Part shown: one piece after another, positions 1-7,594 of the stretch | Position numbering within the stretch: position 1 is the stretch's first letter | Layout of the letters: every line of letters starts with the position of its first letter | From: an uncultured Paracoccus sp. | Lineage (GTDB): Bacteria > Pseudomonadota > Alphaproteobacteria > Rhodobacterales > Rhodobacteraceae | Assembly (NCBI GenBank): GCA_937859005.1 | Contig: CALLYR010000110.1 | Location: forward strand, 1-11,530 | Length of the DNA: 11,530 bases | Direction: 5' to 3' | Position numbers and translations under genes: made by a program | Notes under the pieces: model-generated | The model's database searches: none | Told to the model about the DNA's origin: nothing | Seen by the model: the letters and a program-made list of their open reading frames with translations, nothing else

Positions 1-211
1 CCCGCGTCAGTTCGGCCAGCAGCAGCGTCTTGCCCGCCCCCGCCTTGCCCAGAACCGCCATGACGCGGCCCGTGCCGGGCTGGGCCGGGGCAACCCCGTG
101 CGCGGCAAGGTCGATGCCCGCTGCGGCAAGGGTTTCCGCAAGGGCATTCCAGGCGGCGGACTGGTCGGGGGACAGCTCGGTCGCGATGTCGGGGGCAGGG
201 GCGCGCTGCAT
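1..211 (-). CDS. ATP-dependent RecD-like DNA helicase, N-terminal fragment
   Basis: Seen: a minus-strand frame opens at ATG 209-211 and runs off the left edge, giving 70 residues. It reads from MQRAPAPDIATELSPDQ to a Walker A loop GKAGAGKT (residues 55-62) followed by LLLAELTR. An AGGA lies about 9 bases before the ATG. Known: the sequence 'LSPDQ..A' followed about 35 residues later by 'VLGKAGAGKTLLLAEL' is what I recall from the RecD-like/UvrD_C_2 helicases of Rhodobacteraceae, superfamily 1 enzymes that use ATP to unwind DNA. Inferred: the gene continues to the left, with the remaining helicase motifs outside the window. The P-loop alone would also fit another AAA or helicase protein, so the exact family is likely but not proven. 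It is divergent from the small membrane-protein gene at 402. Confidence 0.7.
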   Translation of the reverse strand, partial: MQRAPAPDIATELSPDQSAAWNALAETLAAAGIDLAAHGVAPAQPGTGRVMAVLGKAGAGKTLLLAELTR

Positions 212-287
212 CGCGGCATCCTAGCGTTTCGCCAGCCCGCGGCAAGCCGCCAGTGCGATGGCCGCGTGGCGCCGGTTCGGTCCGGCC

Positions 288-313
288 GGATCCTTTCAAT
301 GCAGCAAAGCGTT
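288..313 (+). promoter_or_regulatory. possible ECF/general-stress-type promoter
   Basis: GGATC at 288-292 and CGTT at 310-313 are separated by 17 bases. This is one mismatch from the GGAAC-N16/17-CGTT pattern known for EcfG-type sigma factors of Alphaproteobacteria. It would start transcription about 80 bases before the ATG at 402. Many Rhodobacterales lack EcfG, and a short motif like this can arise by chance. A TTGACT at 312-317 offers a sigma-70 -35 box but has no good -10 partner. Confidence 0.2.
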
Positions 314-325
314 GACTGTTGTTTC

Positions 326-360
326 CCTTGTGCCTGTCCCGGCCCTGCGGCCGGACAAGG
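326..360 (+). other. stem-loop in the presumed leader of the small membrane-protein gene
   Basis: CCGGCC (339-344) and GGCCGG (349-354) form a perfect 6-bp stem around the loop CTGC. It extends outward either through TGT 335-337 with ACA 355-357 or through CCTTGT 326-331 with ACAAGG 355-360. No T-tract follows, so it is not an intrinsic terminator on the plus strand. It lies between the putative promoter and the start codon at 402. Confidence 0.4.
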
Positions 361-401
361 CGCGGCAGAACGATGATCACGGCCAAGGAGACGGAAAGCA
401 A

Positions 402-740
402 ATGCCAAACCATCGAAAACGCCCGGGATCGCTTCTTCCATTTCTCGCGCTTGCCGGAGCCGGGGCACTGGCGGCTCTTGTGATATGCCGGCGCGACTCG
501 CCGCCGCAGGCTGCCGGCAGTGGCCGTCCAGGCCGTCCCGGACGGGAACCCGGCAGCAGGGACGCGCCGCGGATGGCAGCGATTTCCTCCAGGGCTGCGG
601 CCGAGGCGAGCGACCCGGACTGCGACTTCGTCCGTCCTGCGGGGCGCGGCGCCATGCGCGATCCGCCCCGGCGCTGGGACATGGTGGACGAAAGCTCGGA
701 CGAATCCTTCCCGGCCAGCGATCCGCCCGGAACTTACTGA
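402..740 (+). CDS. small single-pass membrane protein with C-terminal SDESFPASDPP motif
   Basis: Seen: ATG 402-404 with AAGGAG at 385-390 (11 bases upstream) opens a 112-residue frame. A short basic start (MPNHRKRPG) precedes one hydrophobic segment at about residues 10-28, then CRR, then a Pro/Gly/Arg-rich linker. The C-terminus is acidic, WDMVDESSDESFPASDPPGTY without its last residues being unusual. The frame is open upstream to 258, but that part has no codon or ribosome-site support. Known: the 'VDE.SDESFPASDPP' tail recurs in small uncharacterised alphaproteobacterial proteins; no function is established to my knowledge. Inferred: the basic N-terminus would place the tail in the periplasm or cytoplasm depending on orientation; the RR after the helix favours a cytoplasmic tail. 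A terminator-like hairpin follows the stop by 14 bases. Confidence 0.65.
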   Translation: MPNHRKRPGSLLPFLALAGAGALAALVICRRDSPPQAAGSGRPGRPGREPGSRDAPRMAAISSRAAAEASDPDCDFVRPAGRGAMRDPPRRWDMVDESSDESFPASDPPGTY

Positions 741-754
741 ACCGTATCTTCTCC

Positions 755-783
755 GGCGGCCGCGCTGCAGCAGGGCGGCCGCC
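755..783 (+). terminator. terminator-like hairpin after the small membrane-protein gene
   Basis: GGCGGCCGC (755-763) and GCGGCCGCC (775-783) form a perfect 9-bp stem around an 11-base loop containing CTGCAG. It starts 14 bases after the TGA at 738-740. There is no T-tract, so it may only slow polymerase or protect the 3' end rather than act as a classic intrinsic terminator. Confidence 0.45.
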
Positions 784-1456
784 CCTGCATTGCCATTATG
801 GGGGCCGAGACCGGCATCCTCGCCGATTCGCCGACGCGACGCGGCTGTCATACCGGTCGGCTTCGCGTTGTCCCGCAGGCCGGTGCAACTGGCCAAGGTG
901 CAGAGCTTGCCGGTGCGGCCCTGTCCGGCCCTCGCCCATGGCAGCCCGTTCATCGGCTGTCCTGGCCCGGCTCTGGCTTTCATCCCCACCTGCTGTCACT
1001 CTTTGGCCATTATCTGGCGCGGCCGAGCGGTTGCGCGGCATGGGGATACCCAGAGCGCGAGCAGATGCCGGACATCCTGATCGCCGCCTTCTTCTTCGTG
1101 AGCACTGAACCGTGGCGATCCTGAATTCGCCGATTCCGGTATGATCGTATCGCTGGGCAGCCCGGCCATCGCGGCGATCCTTTGTCCGAGGCCGATGCAT
1201 GCTATCCAGATGTGCCTGCGCGGGCGAAACACCGCGGGCGCGCGGCACTCAGCTTACACGGAGCAAGCATTTCAGTAGCTCCGGTCTGCGAACCGTCTAT
1301 AGCGTTGGCGCTGCGCGCTCAAATGCTCCGTGGTCAGGAGAACCGGTGCAACTGCCCCGCTGTGGATCGCTGCGCTCGGGAGCCATTGCTGGAAAAAGGG
1401 CAGGGCCACGCCTCTACCTGCGCTCGGGTGCGAATGCCGCCAAGAGTTCACGATAA
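784..1456. other. stretch without a recognisable gene
   Basis: Open frames on both strands here overlap one another, are rich in Arg, Ala and Pro, and show no family motif, no convincing ribosome site and no agreement on one frame. I could not match any to a known protein. Two copies of CCGGTGCAACTG lie at 880-891 and 1343-1354. Composition is less GC-rich than the core genes (36 of 60 bases are G or C in 1261-1320, by hand count). It could be decayed genes or an insertion remnant. No transposase, integrase, tRNA or terminal inverted repeat was seen. Confidence 0.5.
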
Positions 1457-1472
1457 TAACGCATATGCGTTA
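1457..1472. repeat. perfect 16-bp palindrome
   Basis: TAACGCATATGCGTTA reads identically on both strands. It lies 12 bases beyond the stop codon of the caspase-like gene, in otherwise unassigned sequence. The symmetry has no loop, so it resembles a dimeric-protein binding site more than an RNA hairpin. Which gene it would control is unclear, because no promoter or start codon is adjacent. Confidence 0.6.
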
Positions 1473-1483
1473 CGCCAAGTGAG

Positions 1484-2735
1484 CTAATCGCCGGGTGCAG
1501 CATCGGCATGATCCTGGCTCATCTTCAGGTTGTTGGCGCTTGGTTGTGGCGCTGATGTGGGCGGCGCACCGACGGTGTCGTCCGCAGCGGCATCAACTGT
1601 CAGGATCGGGCCGTCGAAGCCAAGGACGCTCTCAGGCACCTGAGCGCCGTTTGTGATGCGAGGCACTTCGTCCTTGCCAAAATCGAGCAGTTCGGCGACG
1701 GCGATCATCCCGTCGGCGTTCGCATCTGCTTTTCCGGAAATGCCGCGCAGCAGTGCGGCGGTGAAGGCGCCATGGTTGAGCTCCGGGGGCTCGTAACAAA
1801 CCATGCCTGGCCCACCGCCGACAGCCACGGTCATGCCAAGCGCGCCCAAGGGCTCTAGCATCGACTGCGGTGCCGCGGGGCAGGCATCGATTAGCAAGAT
1901 GACGTAGGTCGAGCCGACCAGCGGCAGCAGTCGCTCGCGGAGTTCAGGAAGCGAGATCGCGTTTGACATTGAATCCAGGTCTGGTCCACCATCGACGGAG
2001 AGGCCATCGACAGGGATAAGGTAGATTTGCCCTTCGTGCGCGGCCGCGTGACCTGAGAAGTGCACGATCACCACGTCGCCGCGTACGGCAAAGGCGCGGC
2101 GGCCAAGGCTGTCGACGGCCGAAAGCACCGCCTCCCGGGTCGCCTCGCCGTCCAGCAATGTCTGGGCGTGAACCTCTGTATAGAGCGCCCCTCGTTGGTT
2201 TGATACACTTCGGGTCATCGCGCGGGCGTCTGCAGCGGCGGAGTTCAGAGACACTAAGCCATACTTGTTGATGCTGACTGCGAGCACGAATAGCTGCCTT
2301 CCCATTGCGCCGCCGGGAGCGATGACCGAGGGGAGTCGCGGAAGCCGCGCATTGGGCGTTTCCGCAAGGAAATTTGCGAGATCGGTGCGCAGAAGCGGGT
2401 TCTTGATGAGTCTTGCATCAAGCAGAAACTGAAAGTTGTTGCGGACTGACTCGCCATCGCCGCCGATCTTGATCATCTCAAGGATGCGCGCTGCTTCAGC
2501 CTTGCGATCCTCAAGCGCGATCTGCTGCCGGGCATTGTGCCAGGCAATGCCGGCGTTGATGAGCCCGGCAAGCGCAGCCGTTGCAATCGCGGCAAAAAGA
2601 GGGCTTCGCCAGGATGTCTTTTCCTGTTCGCGCGTCCTGAGGGCGAGCACCTGCGTCCGAAGGGTGCGTCCGAAGGGTGCGCTCGTCTTCCCATTTTTCC
2701 CGCTCGAACCGCAGCCGTTCGTCAACGTCGGACAT
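1484..2735 (-). pseudogene. membrane-anchored caspase-like (C14 family) protease, frameshifted near the 5' end
   Basis: Seen: the 5' frame (ATG 2733-2735, MSDVDERLRFEREKWEDERT...) and the long downstream frame (ending at TAG 1484-1486) are out of phase. They join cleanly if one copy of the 13-bp tandem repeat at 2652-2677 is removed, giving 412 residues. Repaired order: a charged, coiled-coil-like start (1-38), a hydrophobic membrane segment (about 41-61), a linker ILEMIKIGGD...NNFQFLLDARLI, then a caspase fold with HFSGHA (His225) and LLIDACP (Cys281). An EF-hand-like loop DANADGMIAVAE lies at about 333-344, before a Pro/Ala tail. Known: this His/Cys dyad defines the caspase-like peptidases, which usually cut after Arg/Lys or Asp. 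Inferred: as written, translation from the ATG would stop soon after the repeat. A TTG at 2723-2725 in the downstream frame could still give a 413-residue protein with an altered first 24 residues. Codon use is less GC-biased than its neighbours. Confidence 0.8.
2652..2677. repeat. 13-bp tandem duplication causing the caspase-gene frameshift
   Basis: TGCGTCCGAAGGG occurs twice head to tail (2652-2664 and 2665-2677), followed by a partial third unit TGCG. Thirteen is not a multiple of three. With one unit the coding strand reads E-D-E-R-T-L-R-T-Q-V-L-A-L-R-T in a single frame; with two units the frame breaks. This has the form of a replication-slippage duplication. Confidence 0.9.
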
Positions 2736-2763
2736 CAGCTTCATCCCGGCCAATGCCTTGAGC

Positions 2764-2793
2764 ATAACATCAGCGCGTGCGCATGCGTAGCAA
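2764..2793 (-). promoter_or_regulatory. possible promoter of the caspase-like gene
   Basis: On the minus strand TTGCTA (2788-2793) and TGTTAT (2764-2769) are 18 bases apart, a fair sigma-70 pair. A start site just downstream would lie after the upstream in-frame ATG (2763-2765). That favours the ATG at 2733-2735 (MSDVDER) as the real start. Confidence 0.3.
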
Positions 2794-3023
2794 ATGGTGC
2801 GAGCGGCAGCTCGGTGATCTGCGTCAGATGCTCTGCGTCAGCCTGTCGTCATCATATTTCAGCAGCCGGGTCCGGGCTCTCACTGGCATGGTGGCCAGAG
2901 CGCTTCAGACATGACTTGACCGGACTGGACTGAGCGGGGCTGGCGTCCCATCCAACACAGACGCACCTCGCCACTGATGCCGTGCCTGCCTGCAGGGGCT
3001 TCGTCTGGTGAAAAAACAGGAAA
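2794..3023. other. intergenic stretch between the caspase-like gene and ccr
   Basis: I see no supported gene. The only structure noted is a 10-bp direct repeat TCTGCGTCAG at 2818-2827 and 2832-2841. The stretch separates the start of the caspase-like gene from the ccr terminator. Confidence 0.4.
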
Positions 3024-3049
3024 AAGGGTGCGTGCTCGCACGCACCCTT
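3011..3049 (-). terminator. rho-independent terminator of ccr
   Basis: On the minus strand AAGGGTGCGTGC (complement of 3038-3049) and GCACGCACCCTT (complement of 3024-3035) form a near-perfect 12-bp stem with a minimal loop, followed by TTTTTCCTGTTTTTT. The hairpin starts 39 bases after the ccr stop codon. The inner core is the same as that of the hairpin after ecm at 6584-6611. Confidence 0.85.
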
Positions 3050-3088
3050 GGGGCCGAGGGCGTAATCTCACGCCCACCCGGCCGCGCC

Positions 3089-4381
<1,293 letters not shown>

Positions 4382-4618
4382 GGTCACGTCCTTCACAATC
4401 ATGCCGCAGCGCAGAAGCCCGGCTATCCAGCCGATTGCTATGCGTGGATGCGCAACATTGCAATAGATGCGAAGGCATCTGGCGCAAGAATATGTCGGAT
4501 TTGTGAAATGATCTTCCGCGGCTGCCTGCCGCTTGCGCCGCACTGCGGCGAATTGACGACGTATCAATCTGTCCGTTAACTGGCCACGACCGACAGATTC
4601 TTGCGAGAGGGGCGCCGC
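4382..4618. promoter_or_regulatory. divergent control region between ccr and ecm
   Basis: All promoters and operators for the two pathway genes must fall in these 237 bases unless they lie inside a gene. The region is visibly richer in A and T. It holds repeated GCAA/TTGC half-sites: GCAACATTGC (4452-4461), overlapping ATTGCAAT (4457-4464), GGCGCAAG (4481-4488) and CTTGCGCC (4532-4539). GATGC-GAAG-GCATC (4466-4479) is a small inverted repeat. From memory, regulators of the ScfR/RamB/PccR group, which control short-chain acyl-CoA genes including ccr in Paracoccus, recognise TTTGCAAA-like sites. Assigning these half-sites to RamB is inference. Confidence 0.5.
4553..4581 (+). promoter_or_regulatory. 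candidate sigma-70 promoter of ecm
   Basis: TTGACG (4553-4558) is a strong -35 box; 17 bases later lies TTAACT (4576-4581), a weak -10. This would give a leader of roughly 30 bases before the ATG at 4619. The weak -10 suits a gene that needs an activator, but that is inference. Confidence 0.4.
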
Positions 4619-6577
4619 ATGGCCCAGAAGGACAAACCCTGGCTGTTCCGCACCTATGCCGGCCATTCGACGGCCGCCAAGTCGAACGAGCTTTACCGCA
4701 CCAACCTGTCCAAGGGACAGACCGGCCTGTCTGTGGCCTTCGACTTGCCGACGCAGACCGGGTATGACAGCGATCACGTGCTGGCGCGCGGCGAGGTCGG
4801 CAAGGTCGGCGTCCCCGTCTGCCATCTGGGCGACATGCGGGCATTGTTCGATTCGATCCCGCTGGAGCAGATGAACACGTCCATGACGATCAACGCCACG
4901 GCGCCGTGGCTGCTGTCGCTGTATGTCGCGGTCGCCGAGGAGCAGGGGGCGGACGTGGCCGCCCTGCAGGGCACGGTGCAGAACGACATCATCAAGGAAT
5001 ACCTGTCGCGCGGCACCTATATCTGCCCGCCCAAGCCCAGCCTGCGGATGATCACCGACGTGGCGGCCTATACGGCGCAGCACCTGCCCAAGTGGAATCC
5101 GATGAACGTCTGTTCCTATCACCTGCAGGAAGCGGGGGCGACGCCGGAACAGGAACTGGCCTATGCGCTGGCGACGGGGATCGCGGTGCTGGACGACCTC
5201 AAGGGCAAGGTCGCGCCTGCGGATTTCCCGGCCATGGTCGGGCGCATCAGCTTCTTCGTGAACGCAGGGATCCGCTTCGTCACGGAACTGTGCAAGATGC
5301 GCGCCTTCACCGAGCTGTGGGACGAAATCTGCCGCGACCGCTATGGCATCGAGGAGGAGAAATACCGCCGCTTCCGCTATGGCGTGCAGGTGAACAGCCT
5401 CGGCCTGACCGAACAGCAGCCGGAAAACAACGTCTATCGCATCCTGATCGAGATGCTGGCGGTCACGCTCAGCAAGAACGCCCGCGCCCGCGCCGTGCAA
5501 CTGCCTGCGTGGAACGAGGCGCTGGGCCTGCCGCGTCCCTGGGACCAGCAGTGGTCGCTGCGGATGCAGCAGATCATGGCCTATGAAACGGATCTGCTGG
5601 AATATGGCGACCTCTTCGACGGCAACCCGGTCGTGGCGGCCAGGGTCGAGGAACTCAAGGACGGCGCGCGCGCGGAACTGAAGCTGCTGGACGAGATGGG
5701 CGGCGCCATCGCCGCCATTGATTACATGAAATCGCGGCTGGTCGAATCGAACGCCGCCCGCCTGAACCGGGTCGAAGGTGGCGAAACCGTCGTCGTCGGC
5801 GTGAACCGCTGGCAGCAGGGCGAGCCTTCGCCCCTGACCGCAGGCGACGGCGGGATCATGGTCGTCGATCCGGCGGTCGAGGCCGATCAGGTCGCCCGCC
5901 TGAACGACTGGCGCGCGGCCCGCGATGCGGGTGCGGTGCAGGACGCGCTGGACCGGCTGCGCGCGGACGCGCAGGCCGGGCGCAACGTCATGCCCGCGTC
6001 CATCGCCGCGGCGAAAGCGGGCGCCACCACCGGCGAATGGGCGGGCGTCATGCGGCAGGTCCACGGCGAATACCGCGGGCCGACCGGCGTTTCGGCCAGC
6101 CCGTCCAACCGCACCGAGGGGCTGGAGCCGATCCGCGAGGCGGTGGATGCCGTCAGCGCGAAACTGGGCCGCCGGATGAAGTTCGTGGTCGGCAAGCCGG
6201 GGCTGGACGGCCATTCCAACGGGGCCGAACAGATCGCCTTCCGCGCGCGCGACTGCGGCATGGACATCACCTATGACGGCATCCGGCTGACGCCCGAACA
6301 GATCGTGGCGGCGGTGCGCGAGCAGGACGCGCATGTCGTCGGCCTGTCGATCCTGTCGGGCAGCCACCTGCCGCTGGTCCGCGACGTGATGGAGCGGATG
6401 CGCGCGGCGGGCGTGGGCCATGTTCCGGTCGTCGTGGGCGGCATCATCCCGGACGAGGACGCCCGGCAATTGCTGGGTTACGGGGTGACGCGGGTCTATA
6501 CCCCCAAGGACTTCGAGTTGAACCGGATCATGATGGACCTGGTGGCGCTGGTCGATCCCGAGGCCGTCGCCGCGTGA
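4619..6577 (+). CDS. ecm: ethylmalonyl-CoA mutase (coenzyme B12-dependent)
   Basis: Role: adenosylcobalamin-dependent rearrangement of (2R)-ethylmalonyl-CoA to (2S)-methylsuccinyl-CoA in the ethylmalonyl-CoA pathway (also called MeaA). Seen: 652 residues from ATG 4619-4621, with GAGAGG about 8 bases upstream; an in-frame TTG at 4601 lacks such support. The N-terminal TIM-barrel part has TGLSVAFDLPTQTGYDSDH and MNTSMTINATAPWLLSLY, typical of acyl-CoA mutases. The C-terminal cobalamin domain has DGHSNG with the B12-ligating His at residue 532, then LSILSGSH and VVVGGIIP. The length fits the single-chain Ecm form, shorter than methylmalonyl-CoA mutase large subunits. Context: divergent from ccr, which strongly supports Ecm over methylmalonyl-CoA mutase. 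A hairpin follows the stop. No frameshift or missing motif seen. Confidence 0.95.
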   Translation: MAQKDKPWLFRTYAGHSTAAKSNELYRTNLSKGQTGLSVAFDLPTQTGYDSDHVLARGEVGKVGVPVCHLGDMRALFDSIPLEQMNTSMTINATAPWLLSLYVAVAEEQGADVAALQGTVQNDIIKEYLSRGTYICPPKPSLRMITDVAAYTAQHLPKWNPMNVCSYHLQEAGATPEQELAYALATGIAVLDDLKGKVAPADFPAMVGRISFFVNAGIRFVTELCKMRAFTELWDEICRDRYGIEEEKYRRFRYGVQVNSLGLTEQQPENNVYRILIEMLAVTLSKNARARAVQLPAWNEALGLPRPWDQQWSLRMQQIMAYETDLLEYGDLFDGNPVVAARVEELKDGARAELKLLDEMGGAIAAIDYMKSRLVESNAARLNRVEGGETVVVGVNRWQQGEPSPLTAGDGGIMVVDPAVEADQVARLNDWRAARDAGAVQDALDRLRADAQAGRNVMPASIAAAKAGATTGEWAGVMRQVHGEYRGPTGVSASPSNRTEGLEPIREAVDAVSAKLGRRMKFVVGKPGLDGHSNGAEQIAFRARDCGMDITYDGIRLTPEQIVAAVREQDAHVVGLSILSGSHLPLVRDVMERMRAAGVGHVPVVVGGIIPDEDARQLLGYGVTRVYTPKDFELNRIMMDLVALVDPEAVAA

Positions 6578-6583
6578 CGGCGA

Positions 6584-6611
6584 TGATGGTGCGTGCTTGC
6601 ACGCACCATCA
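6584..6611 (+). terminator. terminator-like hairpin after ecm, same core as the ccr terminator
   Basis: TGATGGTGCGTGC (6584-6596) pairs perfectly with GCACGCACCATCA (6599-6611), a 13-bp stem with only TT unpaired. It starts 6 bases after the ecm stop. No T-tract follows, unlike the ccr hairpin, so termination may be weak or helped by other factors. Confidence 0.6.
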
Positions 6612-6781
6612 CGGACAACCGGGGCGGCCGGAGCGCCCATCCTGCACGGGGCGCGCGAGCGAGTCCGGGGAACCGGCCGGGGCACGGCCGCATGGGTTGT
6701 CTGGGCCGGAAAGAAGCCCCTGCCTTGTGCCCGCATGGGGCGCGGGGCATCCTGCCGCCTGTCCACAACGCGAGAGTTCCG

Positions 6782-7588
6782 ATGCCCGCCCCCGAGAACC
6801 GCTTCAAGGCCGCGCTCGCGCAGGGGCGCGCGCAGATGGGCGCATGGGTCGGCCTGGCCGATCCTTACGCCGCCGAGATCACGGCCAGCGCGGGTTTCGA
6901 CTGGCTGCTGATCGACGGGGAACATGCGCCGAACGACCTGCGGTCGATCATGGCGCAGTTGCGCGTGGTCGGGGCCTCGGGCAGCCACGCGGTCGTGCGC
7001 CTGCCGATGGACGAGACCTGGGCGATCAAGCAGGCGCTGGACATCGGCGCGCAGTCGATCCTGATCCCGCTGGTCGAATCGGCGGCGCAGGCGGAACGGC
7101 TGGTCCGCGCCCCCCGATACGCGCCGCGCGGCAACCGCGGTGTGGGGGCGGCGCTGGCGCGGGCCTCGGGGTTTTCGGCGGTGCCGGATTATCTGGCGAC
7201 GGCGGACGACCAGATCTGGCTGGGAGTGCAGGTCGAGACCCGCGCGGGGCTGGCGGCGCTGGACGATATCCTGACGGTCGAGGGCGTGGACGGCGTCTTC
7301 ATCGGCCCCGCCGATCTGGCCGCCGACATGGGTTTCGGCGCCGACAGCCATGCGGCGCCGGTGGTTGCCGCCATCCGTGACGCGATCCGCCGCATCGCGG
7401 CCTCGGGCAAGGCGCCGGGCATCCTGACCACCGACCCCGCATTCGCGCGGCAATGTCTGGACGACGGGGCGCGCTTCGTCGCCACCTGCATCGACGTGAC
7501 CACCTATGCCGCCGCGATCCGGGCTGCGGGGCAGGCGGCACGGGCGCTGCGCGATGCCGTGCCGCCGGAGCCGGGATCGGGGGAGTAG
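6782..7588 (+). CDS. HpaI/HpcH-type class II 2-oxo acid aldolase
   Basis: Role: metal-dependent, pyruvate-type aldol cleavage; the 4-hydroxy-2-oxoheptanedioate aldolase (HpaI) family is the closest fit. Seen: 268 residues from ATG 6782-6784, with a weak GAGAG upstream. The open frame extends back to 6593 but lacks conserved sequence there. DGEHAPND holds His48 (catalytic base in HpaI), VVRLP holds Arg73, VQVETRAG holds Glu152 and GPADLAADMG holds Asp178. All four sit three positions later than His45, Arg70, Glu149 and Asp175 of E. coli HpaI as I recall them, so the active site looks complete. Context: 204 bases after ecm, same strand. Family enzymes act on varied hydroxy-oxo acids, so the substrate is unknown. 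The beta-methylmalyl-CoA lyase of the ethylmalonyl-CoA pathway belongs to a related but different (CitE-like) group; this is not that enzyme by motif. Confidence 0.85.
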   Translation: MPAPENRFKAALAQGRAQMGAWVGLADPYAAEITASAGFDWLLIDGEHAPNDLRSIMAQLRVVGASGSHAVVRLPMDETWAIKQALDIGAQSILIPLVESAAQAERLVRAPRYAPRGNRGVGAALARASGFSAVPDYLATADDQIWLGVQVETRAGLAALDDILTVEGVDGVFIGPADLAADMGFGADSHAAPVVAAIRDAIRRIAASGKAPGILTTDPAFARQCLDDGARFVATCIDVTTYAAAIRAAGQAARALRDAVPPEPGSGE

Positions 7589-7594
7589 CGGCCC

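Noticed and set aside
796..1248. Open frames of 100-150 codons on both strands in the gene-free stretch.
   Set aside because: They are mutually overlapping, compositionally biased and without ribosome sites or family motifs. No frame stands out as coding.
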